NCBI GenBank assembly: GCA_039818165.1
Contig: JBCBUL010000010.1
Location: 25,829-89,828 of the forward strand
From: UBA5336 sp039818165
GTDB lineage: Bacteria; Pseudomonadota; Alphaproteobacteria; Caulobacterales; Hyphomonadaceae
Length of the DNA stretch: 64,000 bases
Direction of reading: 5' to 3'
The position numbers and the translations under genes were made by a program. The number at the start of each line of letters is the position of its first letter. The stretch's first letter is position 1. This document shows, piece after piece, positions 16,167-24,267 of this stretch. The notes beneath the pieces were generated by a model. It saw only the letters and a program-made list of their open reading frames with translations. It was not told the DNA's origin and searched no databases.

Positions 16167-17711
16167 CTAGGCGGTAGGTGAGCTCGATGCCGTAAGCTGT
16201 TTGGCCTGGTCCACCCAATCCTCACGGCGCACACGGCCGGAAAAGCTCAAATAGTCGTCAACCCAAGCCTCGTTGCCGGCACTCCACTCCGCAATCTGAC
16301 TGAAGCTGAACACCCCAATGGAATTGAGCACATCCTGAATCCGTGGACCGATCCCTTCAATTTGAGTGAGATCATCCGGCGCCGTGGGGCGTTCGATTGC
16401 GATGGGTCGTTCTGGATTGACGTCCTCAACGGCGGGCACTGGAGCGACCTGGTCTCCAGCCACTTGCGGCATGTCCGTAGATGCGGGTTCAGCCTGCGTT
16501 TCTGCGTCCTGCACTTCTGCAGGTATAAAGGGCTTAACAGCTTCGCTGGCGAGACCTGCAGCCGTGCCCGCAACAGCTGCGCCCGCGTCTGAAACGGTGT
16601 CTGCCACCGGTTCTTCTTGAAGCGGTGCTGCCGCCTCAACCACGTCCGTGGCTGCGGGTTCTGCCGGCATGCCCTCGCTTGCCAGCACGGGGTCCGGGTC
16701 TGGGGAGGCCGGGACCGCGCCCAAATCAGCAGCCGATGCGGAATCGAAGTCCCCACCATCCCGGCTGCGCTCTTCTTCGAGATAGGCAAGACGCCCTTCC
16801 AGATAGCGGTTACGCCAGCGCAGACGGGCGAGTTCCTCATCCGGAGTTTCGCGATCATCGCTTGCGGCCGCGATGGCTGTGGTTTCCGCGCCCGGTGCGG
16901 TCTCTTCAGCCGGCACATCTTCTGGTCCGGCAGGCGGTTCACCGGAAAGCTGAACGCCGGCCTTCTGCTCAAACACTTTCAGGCGCGTGCGCAGATAATC
17001 ATTCTGCCAGCGCAGTTTATCGGTTTCGACCGTATCTGCGACTGCGACGGGCGCTGCCACAGCGGCGGGCCCCGTCGCATCAAAGGGTGGCGCTTCCGCG
17101 GCTTCGGCCACAGTTTGACCGGCTTGTACTTCCAATTGCGCAACCTGGGCTTCGATCTCGTTTGCCTGGGTTTCCGCGAGGGTTTTGGCGTCCTGCAATT
17201 CGGCCTGAAGCGAGGAGACCTGCTCCTGCAAAGCTGAGATTTCAGACTGCAGAGCATCGGCCTGGACGTCGGGTTGGGCCTCGGCTGCTCCGCTCAATTG
17301 TCCCTGGGCGAAGGCGCCACCAGCGACGCCCGCCGCCCCGACGACCGCAGCATAGGCAGCCTCGTTTCCACCCTGCCCCTGCCCCGCTTCCATCGCGGCC
17401 TGGGCCTCTTCCAGCTTGCCGCGCAGCGTGGTGACTTCGGCGTCCAGAGCTGTGATGCGCTGATCACGTTCGGCAAGGTCACCAGAAAGATCCACACCGC
17501 CTGCGCCTTCACCAAGCTTCCGCTGCGCTGCGTACAGACCCTCAATTTCCGTCCGGGCCTGCTCCAACTCGGTGCGGGCGAGGCCAGCCTCCACTTCCGA
17601 GCGCCGCAGGCGGCCGCGCAACAAGGCGCCGCGCACAGCCCAACCAAAAATCAATGCGATGAAAGCCGCGGCGCCCAAAAGGGCCCACATCTGAGTGAGT
17701 AGCCAGGTCAT
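16167..17711 (-). CDS. Membrane-anchored coiled-coil protein with C-terminal helix-hairpin-helix domain
   Basis: 514 residues. One transmembrane helix (about 9-29) is followed by long heptad-like stretches (35-115 and 150-200), Ala/Pro/Glu-rich linkers, two short WRNxYLxxRLxxxE repeats (about 235-250 and 295-315), and a C-terminal domain from about 445 with DDLTQIEGIGPRIQDVLNS, the DNA-binding-type helix-hairpin-helix also seen at the end of some NuoE and predicted envelope proteins. Topology suggests a cytoplasmic body anchored in the inner membrane. Its ATG overlaps the TGA of the upstream OmpA-like gene by four bases (ATGA), implying joint action in cell-envelope organisation. I know no named homologue. 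Confidence 0.78.
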   Translation of the reverse strand: MTWLLTQMWALLGAAAFIALIFGWAVRGALLRGRLRRSEVEAGLARTELEQARTEIEGLYAAQRKLGEGAGGVDLSGDLAERDQRITALDAEVTTLRGKLEEAQAAMEAGQGQGGNEAAYAAVVGAAGVAGGAFAQGQLSGAAEAQPDVQADALQSEISALQEQVSSLQAELQDAKTLAETQANEIEAQVAQLEVQAGQTVAEAAEAPPFDATGPAAVAAPVAVADTVETDKLRWQNDYLRTRLKVFEQKAGVQLSGEPPAGPEDVPAEETAPGAETTAIAAASDDRETPDEELARLRWRNRYLEGRLAYLEEERSRDGGDFDSASAADLGAVPASPDPDPVLASEGMPAEPAATDVVEAAAPLQEEPVADTVSDAGAAVAGTAAGLASEAVKPFIPAEVQDAETQAEPASTDMPQVAGDQVAPVPAVEDVNPERPIAIERPTAPDDLTQIEGIGPRIQDVLNSIGVFSFSQIAEWSAGNEAWVDDYLSFSGRVRREDWVDQAKQLTASSSPTA

Positions 17712-19162
17712 TGTTCGCTTTGCTCCAGCACTTTGATTTCTATCCGCCGATTGGCCAGCCGCCCTTCTGGCGTGGCATTGTCTGATTTGGGCTGATCAGG
17801 ACCGTAGCCAACTGCCGCAAGCCGGTCAGCGTCAAACCCACGGGCCACCATATAGTCGGCCACGGCCTGGGCGCGGATTTCGCTAAGATAGACGTTAAAG
17901 GCGCGCTCGCCGATAGAGTCAGTGTGTCCGCCCAATTCAAATGCCAGGTTCGGCGCACATTGGCCCGAGACCGCCATGAGTTTATCGAGGGTTTCACCGC
18001 TTGCCCGCGAAATCTCAGCCTCGCCGGACTCAAACACGACGTCATTGGTTTCCAGTACGCTGGCAAATGCCGCTTCACAGGCGCCGCGGGGATCAATGTC
18101 AAAATCTATCCCAGCCACTTCATCAAGCGTCACGGCGACCTCGCGCGTATCGATTTCCACCGCATACGCACCCCCGAGGCTGGCGAGATCTTCCCGCAGG
18201 AAACTCAGCACGCTACCGGGCGCTTCACCAGCGAAGACGAAACCGACGCCCTCCGGATCAAATCCCATAAAACCCGACGTGAATTTCGCAAACTGTGGCA
18301 GGCCAAGGCGCACACCATCCAGCCATCCCGCATAGGGCTCGCCCGCAACGCGCATTTCGTCGACCACGGCGCCTGAGAAATGGGTCTCGGCGATATCGAA
18401 GACTTCCTGGCGCTCGGATTCAGAGGCAACCTCGCCCTCAAGCACCAACGCGCCGTCGGCATGGCGCGCCGACCATTTGCTCGGTCCGCGAATGTCCGGC
18501 TTTCCAATGAACGGCGCGGGCACGTTTGCCACTTCCGCCGAAAGGCGTGCCCGGCGGGTATTATCCATGGCGACACCGGAAACACGCAGCTCTGTATCCT
18601 CCAGAACGGCGCTGCCGGCATCGAGCTCAGCCACGCTGGCTACGGCAACGGTGGCCGCTTCTGTCCAGGCGCCATCAGGCGCGCCTCGGGCAATCTTTGC
18701 GCGGTCCTCGACTGTGCTTGCACCCGCCGTTTCCGCGGCGGCGACAAGCGCGGCCTGCGCCGCTTCGCCGGGCACGTAGCCATCCAGGATCACATCGCCC
18801 CCAGCATTTCGCGTCGCGCGCCATGTAAAGGGCGACACCGTTTCCACCGCATCAAAGTCGGTTTCCACCGATGTGACAGCGCCAAACACGGGACCGCCTT
18901 CCCCTAATGTCGACAAGGCCGCTGCAATGGCACGGGATTCATTCTCTTCGCCGCCGGATGCACCGGACAAACGCGCCGTCTGCCCATCCATTTCGACCGT
19001 GACCCAATCAATGCCCTGGCTTTGGAGCTTTTGTGTCACAGCCTCGCCCAGTGTGGTCTCATAGGCCTTTGCGCGCTCGGGGAAGTCCAGATATGACCAT
19101 GCGCCAAGGGCCAGAAGCCCGAGCGCCCCCAGGATGGCGAGCAATGTATCAAACAGCCTCAT
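17708..19162 (-). CDS. OmpA-family protein with N-terminal membrane anchor
   Basis: 484 residues. A single N-terminal hydrophobic segment (about 5-24) anchors the protein; the middle has repeated BON/phospholipid-binding-like beta-alpha modules (for example LDGYVPGEAAQAALVAAA and LEGEVASESERQEVFDIA). The last 110 residues are an OmpA C-terminal peptidoglycan-binding domain with GGHTDSIGERAFN and LANRRIEI. It probably links the inner membrane to peptidoglycan, as in the alphaproteobacterial OmpA/BON envelope proteins. It is the first gene of a two-gene operon with the coiled-coil protein. Its ATG is 86 bases from the divergent rRNA/tRNA methyltransferase start. The exact partner and role are not visible. 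Confidence 0.82.
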   Translation of the reverse strand: MRLFDTLLAILGALGLLALGAWSYLDFPERAKAYETTLGEAVTQKLQSQGIDWVTVEMDGQTARLSGASGGEENESRAIAAALSTLGEGGPVFGAVTSVETDFDAVETVSPFTWRATRNAGGDVILDGYVPGEAAQAALVAAAETAGASTVEDRAKIARGAPDGAWTEAATVAVASVAELDAGSAVLEDTELRVSGVAMDNTRRARLSAEVANVPAPFIGKPDIRGPSKWSARHADGALVLEGEVASESERQEVFDIAETHFSGAVVDEMRVAGEPYAGWLDGVRLGLPQFAKFTSGFMGFDPEGVGFVFAGEAPGSVLSFLREDLASLGGAYAVEIDTREVAVTLDEVAGIDFDIDPRGACEAAFASVLETNDVVFESGEAEISRASGETLDKLMAVSGQCAPNLAFELGGHTDSIGERAFNVYLSEIRAQAVADYMVARGFDADRLAAVGYGPDQPKSDNATPEGRLANRRIEIKVLEQSEQ

Positions 19163-19248
19163 CTGGGGCCCTCGCTTTCCTGCTACGCGCCAGTCAGAGC
19201 GAAACGCATGCCCTAATCAGGCAGGCGCTTCAAGGGAGTGCATACACT

Positions 19249-20079
19249 TTGGTAACTTCTGTTGCGATCGAGCAAATCACCAGCCCCGCAAATGCACGAG
19301 TGAAAGCGTTGCGAGGGCTTGAACGCAAAAAAAATCGCGCCGAAACGGGCCTTTTTCTCGCCGAAGGGCCTCGCCTCGTACAACAGGGTCTGGAGCGAGG
19401 GTGGCGGCTGGATACACTCGCCGTGGCCGATGACACTTTGGACCGCCCCCATGTAGCAGAGTTGGTGACCGCGGCCCGAAACGCTGGCGCACACGTCTTC
19501 TCTGCGCCGGAGCGGGTGATGTCCAAAATTGCCCGAAAAGACAATCCAAACGCCGTCGTTGGCGCATTTGCCCACCAGCTCAGCGATCTCGATACCATCA
19601 CGCATTCCGGAAACGGCATCTGGATCGCCCTCTACCAGGTGCGTGATCCCGGCAATCTCGGCACCATCATCCGCACAGCTGACTGTGCCGGCGTCTCAGG
19701 CATCGTGCTGGTCGAGACTTGCTGCGATCCGTTCAGCCTCGAGGCTGTGCGCGCTTCCATGGGCTCGGTGTTTGATATCCGACTGGCGCAATCAGACTTC
19801 GGGGCAGTTTCGTCATGGCGGTCCGACAATGCCCTGACCATGGTCGCCGCCAGCATGAACGGAACCGTACGCCACGATGAAGCGCCGCTTGGCGGGCGTG
19901 TGGTGATCCTCATGGGCAATGAGCAATCGGGCCTGCCCGGAGACGTTGAACAACAGTGCGATATACTGGCCCGGATACCCATGCGCGGCGGCGCGGACAG
20001 CCTGAATCTGGCCCAGGCAACGGCCATTCTGACCTATGAGGCCTGGCGCCAGGCGGACTATGAGGGCGCGGCCGGATGA
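19249..20079 (+). CDS. TrmH/SpoU-family RNA 2'-O-methyltransferase
   Basis: 276 residues. The SPOUT-fold signatures are present: motif 1 RDPGNLGTIIRTADCAG, motif 2 LMGNEQSGL and motif 3 RGGADSLNLAQATAILTYEA, with an N-terminal RNA-binding substrate domain beginning ITSPANARVKALRGL. It should methylate a ribose in 23S rRNA or tRNA with SAM, using the deep trefoil knot of the family. Start choice: TTG 19249, eleven bases after GGGAG; no ATG in frame is near and the family normally begins about ten residues before the ITSPxN block. It ends four bases into the next methyltransferase (ATGA), so the two are co-translated. Confidence 0.88.
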   Translation: MVTSVAIEQITSPANARVKALRGLERKKNRAETGLFLAEGPRLVQQGLERGWRLDTLAVADDTLDRPHVAELVTAARNAGAHVFSAPERVMSKIARKDNPNAVVGAFAHQLSDLDTITHSGNGIWIALYQVRDPGNLGTIIRTADCAGVSGIVLVETCCDPFSLEAVRASMGSVFDIRLAQSDFGAVSSWRSDNALTMVAASMNGTVRHDEAPLGGRVVILMGNEQSGLPGDVEQQCDILARIPMRGGADSLNLAQATAILTYEAWRQADYEGAAG

Positions 20080-20963
20080 AAATGCAGACGCGGCTTCTGG
20101 TGGCCGATGACTGGCGCGATTATGCCCTTCTGGACTCCGGTGCCGGCCGGAAGCTGGAGCGGTTCGGCAACCAGACGGTCTTGCGGCCCGATCCGCAGGC
20201 GTTCTGGACACCTTCATCTCCGCCCGATAGCTGGCAGGCCGATGCTCTGTTTGACGCAAAGGCGAGCGACGATGACCGAGGCGCCTGGCGTGTCGCGTCC
20301 GCCTCCGCGCCAGACACCTGGACGATGGCGTGGGACGATCTTACATTTCAGGTGCGGCGGACGCCATTCCGCCACCTGGGCGTCTTTCAAGAGCATTCGG
20401 TGCACTGGCGCTTTGCCCGGGACCGAATTCGCGCGGCGGGCCAGCCCGTGCGGGTGCTCAATCTGTTCGGCTATACGGGAATGATGTCGCTTGCCTGCGC
20501 GGCCGCAGGCGCGGACGTGGTCCACCTGGACGCAAGCCCGAAATCGAATGGATACGGCAAGGAGAACCAGGCCCTGTCTGGCCTTGAGGAACGTTCGATC
20601 CGGTGGATTGCCGACGATGCAATGAAGTTCGTGGCGCGCGAAATCCGGCGCGGCAACACCTATGATGGCATCATTCTGGATCCGCCGAAATTTGGGCGCG
20701 GTCCCAAGAATGAAACCTGGCGGTTTGAAGAGAGTCTTCCCGCCTTGCTGGACGGTGTGCGCACGCTCTTGTCCGATCAGCCCCTGTTCGTCATCGCAAC
20801 GGCCTATGCAGTGCGCCTGTCTTACCTGGCCCTGGCGCAAACCCTTGCAGATCGTTTGGAAGGCCTCGGCGGCGAAATGGAAGCGGGCGAAATGGCCATC
20901 CCGCAGCAGGGCTCCGACCGGCTATTGCCGACAGCCCTCTATGCGCGGTGGTGGGCTGACTAG
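20076..20963 (+). CDS. Class I SAM-dependent methyltransferase, RlmI/YccW-like (no PUA domain)
   Basis: 295 residues. The core motif LNLFGYTG is the SAM loop, VHLDASPKSNGYGKENQ is the conserved block that follows it, and IILDPPKFGRG is the catalytic DPPxF motif found in RNA and N-methyltransferases of the PF10672 type. It lacks the N-terminal PUA domain of RlmI, so it may modify a different RNA position. It is translationally coupled to the TrmH-family gene, which suggests both act on ribosomal or transfer RNA. Target nucleotide unknown. A downstream hairpin at 21046-21075 faces the other strand and belongs to the TonB receptor gene. Confidence 0.85.
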   Translation: MKMQTRLLVADDWRDYALLDSGAGRKLERFGNQTVLRPDPQAFWTPSSPPDSWQADALFDAKASDDDRGAWRVASASAPDTWTMAWDDLTFQVRRTPFRHLGVFQEHSVHWRFARDRIRAAGQPVRVLNLFGYTGMMSLACAAAGADVVHLDASPKSNGYGKENQALSGLEERSIRWIADDAMKFVAREIRRGNTYDGIILDPPKFGRGPKNETWRFEESLPALLDGVRTLLSDQPLFVIATAYAVRLSYLALAQTLADRLEGLGGEMEAGEMAIPQQGSDRLLPTALYARWWAD

Positions 20964-21045
20964 ACCTGCGCGCGTCCCGGATACAGCCCTCAGGCCAGAT
21001 ACAGCGCGCGAGACAGTCCAGTTCAGTTTTAGCAGGATACTTCAA

Positions 21046-21075
21046 ACAAAAACGGCGGGCCAAGGCCCGCCGTTT
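21046..21075 (-). terminator. Intrinsic terminator of the TonB receptor gene
   Basis: A twelve-base inverted repeat (AAACGGCGGGCC / GGCCCGCCGTTT) with a two-base spacer, followed on the minus strand by TTTTTGTTTG. It lies 25 bases beyond the TonB receptor stop. The plus-strand methyltransferase gene ends 83 bases away on the other side. Confidence 0.85.
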
Positions 21076-21099
21076 CCAGTTTCAAATCCAGTCAGCCGA

Positions 21100-23988
21100 C
21101 TAGAAGCGTGCTGTCGCGCGCACGAAGAACGTACGTCCAAACACGTCATAGGTGGCTGGGTACGTGTTGGCCTGCTCCTGGTTGTCACCAAGGATTGGAG
21201 GCTCTTCGTCCAGCAGGTTGTCGATACCGCCCGTGAGGGTGAGATTGTCGTTCACGTCGTAGGAACCGGACAGGTCGAAGTAATCGAACGCATCGATCTC
21301 CTCGACAGCAACCTGGAAGCCCAGACCGCCATCGTCGGATACTTCACCCACACGACGCCAGAGCAGCTGTGCACGGAATGGACCTTGGCCCCAACGCGCA
21401 GTGACGCGGTGGGAGTACTCAGGGATCGGCTCGCCACAGTCTGCACCGAACTCGCCAGCACACGTAATCGGTGTACCACCTTCGAACGGAACCAGAGTGT
21501 TGTCTTCGGTGAACGTGCCCAGATAGTTGAACGCGAACAGGCCGTAATCGTTCTCGAACGTGTACTCTGCCTGGAGGTCAACGCCTTCGAGGGTCAGAAG
21601 CGCAACGTTCTGCGACGTCACGGACACGCTAAGAATCTGACCACCAGCGCCACGCTCGACCACGTTACAGAAGGGCGAACCAACGCCGCCAAGATCTGTA
21701 TCGGTGTAGCACGTCGACAGTACGTTGTTGGCGCCGCCACCAAAGGCAGAGATCACGTCTTCCACTTCGATGTCGAAGTAATCGACAGAGAAGGTGAGCC
21801 CTTCAACCATGCTCGGGCTAGCCACAAAGCCAACCGTCAGGGTTTCGGCTTCTTCCGCCTGCAGGTCTGGGTTGCCGCCGGAAAGCTGACGAACCTGGCC
21901 AGACGGCGGGTCGATCAAAGCCGAACCCACATTGGCAGCAGGCACACCGGTTGCCTCACAAATCGCGCGGACGCCTGCATCGCCATTAAAGGCCGATGAG
22001 CAAGGATCGCTTGCACCCGGGAACCCTTCGGCTTGCGGCGCGAAGAGCTCTGTGATGGACGGAGCACGCACGGCCGTATTGAAGGATCCGCGGAAGCGAA
22101 GGTCTTCGATTGGCGCCCACTCACCGGCAATTTTATAGGCTTCGACGCCGCCTGCCGTGGTGTAGTCCTCGTAGCGATAGGCCAATTCCATGGCCAAGAC
22201 GTCAGCGAACTGGGCATCAGTCAGGAATGGGAGGTAAGCCTCGGCATAGACGCCATACACGTCGAAGCTACCGGCGACCGCAGGCGCGCCGTTAAAGCCA
22301 GCAATTGTGCCAGCAGCGAGGTCCTGCGACGGACGGAAGGCAAACGATTCTTCGCGATACTCGACACCGCCAGCCAAGCCGATAGGTCCGCCGGGCAGTT
22401 CAAACAAACCAGATGTATCGCCCGAGAGGTTGGCTACGAAATTGGTCACTTCGTAGTCTGCGTCAGAGACAACCGCCGTACGGAGGAACTGCGCTGCGTC
22501 TTCAGAGATATTGCCTTCGCCGAAGATATTGAGCGGCGTACAAGGGCTGGTTGAACCGTTTGTGCTGGTGTCGGAACAGGTGGGGTTACCAGAAGAATCC
22601 ACATCGACGTTACCGTCGCCGTCAGCGTCGGCGAGCAGCAATGCCTGTTCGAAGCGATCGCGGTTGATGTTACCCAACTGGCTGGTCGTGTTCTTGACGC
22701 GACCTTCCTGGAAATACGCATCAAGGGTCCACGTATTCGTAAGGTCGACTGTGATACCAGCCTGCACTTGGAAAGCGCTGAACTCGTCCTCAGAACGACG
22801 GTTCCCAACTTCTTCCATCCTACGGCGAATACCAAATCCGCCAACAGTGGCTGTGTCATCAATGCCGTCGCCGTCGGTATCGACACCATCGCCAATCTCT
22901 GCAGAGATGATGGCCTGTGCGTCTGGCGTGATGAATGGGTTGCCATCCAGCGAGAACGTTGTGCCCGACTGGAAGATCGGGGTCGGCGCCAGCTGCTGTG
23001 GCACGTCATTGTTCGCATAGAGCGCAGAAGCGTAGACCGTGATGTCTTCGTTGATATCGTAATCGGTCTTCGCGTTGAGCTGGAAGCGCTCTTGCGGAAG
23101 CTGAATATAGTTAACCGGCGCATAGTTGTAGAAGTCGTTGTCGAACCGGCGGATCGACCCGTCTTGATTGAAAATGGCTGCGCCGCTGGTGCCGTCAGGG
23201 AAATCGAAAGACGCACCGCCAAAGATCGCGCCTTGCGGCACACCCGAGGAACCACCATCGAACAGATTGCCATCGCCATCGTCGAACTGGGCGAAGAAAG
23301 CAAAGTCGCGGTCACCCTGGAAGAGTTCTTCGCGGCTGTTATAGCCGAGGCTGAGCACGGCGTTACCACGCCCTTCGGCATAGTTTCCGCCCATGGTCAG
23401 AGCAGCTGAGTAGAGCGAGGCGTCGCCTTCTTGGGTCGTTTCATAGCCAACGGAGGCTTCAACGCCTTCGAAGTCATCTTTCAGGATGAAGTTCACAACG
23501 CCAGCAACAGCATCCGAACCGTAAACAGCCGATGCACCACCGGTTACAACTTCAACGCGCTCGACCAAAGCCGCTGGGATGTTGTTGATGTCGACAACGC
23601 CGCCACCTGAGGTGGGAACGATACGGCGACCGTCAACAAGCACCAGCGTTCTGTTGGCACCGAGACCACGAAGGTCAACCGTGGCAGTACCGTTACCGGG
23701 GTTGTTCGACGTACGATCAAGACCAGGAACGGTCTGGGGAAGCGTGTTCAGCAGGCCTTCAGTGTTGACCGTGCCAGTCAACTCAAACTGTTCCGCGCCG
23801 ACTGTGGCAATCGGGCTGTTCGACACGAAGTCGAGACGCTCAATGCGCGAACCGGTAACCGTAACGGTTTCTTGGACTGACTCTTCGTCCGTTTCTTGCG
23901 CCAGGGCTGGCACGCTGACCATGCCGAACGCTGCGCCTGCAAAGACAGACGACGCGAGCAAGCGTGATTTAAAGGTAAAGCCGTTCAC
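21100..23988 (-). CDS. TonB-dependent receptor
   Basis: 962 residues. A signal peptide (cleavage near ALAQ) is followed by a TonB box-like VQETVTVTG, a plug domain (GLGANRTLVLVDGRRIVPT, TGGASAVYGSDAVAGVVNFIL), and a 22-strand barrel ending in Phe (FVRATARF), the outer-membrane assembly signal. This plug type is common in Caulobacterales, Maricaulales and Sphingomonadales receptors for plant or algal glycans, peptides or siderophores. Two acidic loops, DTDGDGIDD and DADGDGNVDVD, look like EF-hand/dockerin calcium loops and are unusual in this barrel position. The gene stands alone with a strong terminator and no adjacent TonB-box enzyme, so the ligand remains unknown. Confidence 0.93.
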   Translation of the reverse strand: MNGFTFKSRLLASSVFAGAAFGMVSVPALAQETDEESVQETVTVTGSRIERLDFVSNSPIATVGAEQFELTGTVNTEGLLNTLPQTVPGLDRTSNNPGNGTATVDLRGLGANRTLVLVDGRRIVPTSGGGVVDINNIPAALVERVEVVTGGASAVYGSDAVAGVVNFILKDDFEGVEASVGYETTQEGDASLYSAALTMGGNYAEGRGNAVLSLGYNSREELFQGDRDFAFFAQFDDGDGNLFDGGSSGVPQGAIFGGASFDFPDGTSGAAIFNQDGSIRRFDNDFYNYAPVNYIQLPQERFQLNAKTDYDINEDITVYASALYANNDVPQQLAPTPIFQSGTTFSLDGNPFITPDAQAIISAEIGDGVDTDGDGIDDTATVGGFGIRRRMEEVGNRRSEDEFSAFQVQAGITVDLTNTWTLDAYFQEGRVKNTTSQLGNINRDRFEQALLLADADGDGNVDVDSSGNPTCSDTSTNGSTSPCTPLNIFGEGNISEDAAQFLRTAVVSDADYEVTNFVANLSGDTSGLFELPGGPIGLAGGVEYREESFAFRPSQDLAAGTIAGFNGAPAVAGSFDVYGVYAEAYLPFLTDAQFADVLAMELAYRYEDYTTAGGVEAYKIAGEWAPIEDLRFRGSFNTAVRAPSITELFAPQAEGFPGASDPCSSAFNGDAGVRAICEATGVPAANVGSALIDPPSGQVRQLSGGNPDLQAEEAETLTVGFVASPSMVEGLTFSVDYFDIEVEDVISAFGGGANNVLSTCYTDTDLGGVGSPFCNVVERGAGGQILSVSVTSQNVALLTLEGVDLQAEYTFENDYGLFAFNYLGTFTEDNTLVPFEGGTPITCAGEFGADCGEPIPEYSHRVTARWGQGPFRAQLLWRRVGEVSDDGGLGFQVAVEEIDAFDYFDLSGSYDVNDNLTLTGGIDNLLDEEPPILGDNQEQANTYPATYDVFGRTFFVRATARF

Positions 23989-24122
23989 TTGTGGAACCTC
24001 CGATTGGGAACTGCCGATATTGACAAAGCCGGTTCTCCGCCCGGCCTGACATCACTGCTAAATGGGGGAAAGCGCCCGCGTCAACGCAGTGTCGCATTGC
24101 TGTCGCAAAAACGCCGTGGGTG

Positions 24123-24148
24123 TGTCAAAAACGTCTCAGTTTGTGACA
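24123..24148. promoter_or_regulatory. Imperfect 26-bp palindrome upstream of the TonB receptor gene
   Basis: TGTCA and TGACA arms with inner AAAC/GTTT (nine of ten pairs match) lie 135-160 bases before the TonB receptor ATG. A related half-site, TGTCGCAAAAACG, begins at 24101. The position and symmetry fit an operator or activator site for the receptor gene; no regulator gene adjoins it. Confidence 0.4.
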
Positions 24149-24210
24149 GCAGTTTGGTGCGTGCCCCACAAATTCGGGGGGAATGGTGCCGGATTGACCA
24201 ATTTCTGTGC

Positions 24211-24250
24211 AAAAAAAAGCCGCGCGCCCGGAAGGATCCACGCGCGCGGC
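24211..24250 (-). terminator. Intrinsic terminator of the peptide-binding protein gene
   Basis: Nine-base GC arms (24219-24227 and 24242-24250: GCCGCGCGC/GCGCGCGGC) are followed on the minus strand by eight T. It stands 17 bases beyond the stop of the substrate-binding protein and is one of the strongest terminators in the window. Confidence 0.9.
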
Positions 24251-24267
24251 AAATAATTTTTCCCCGG

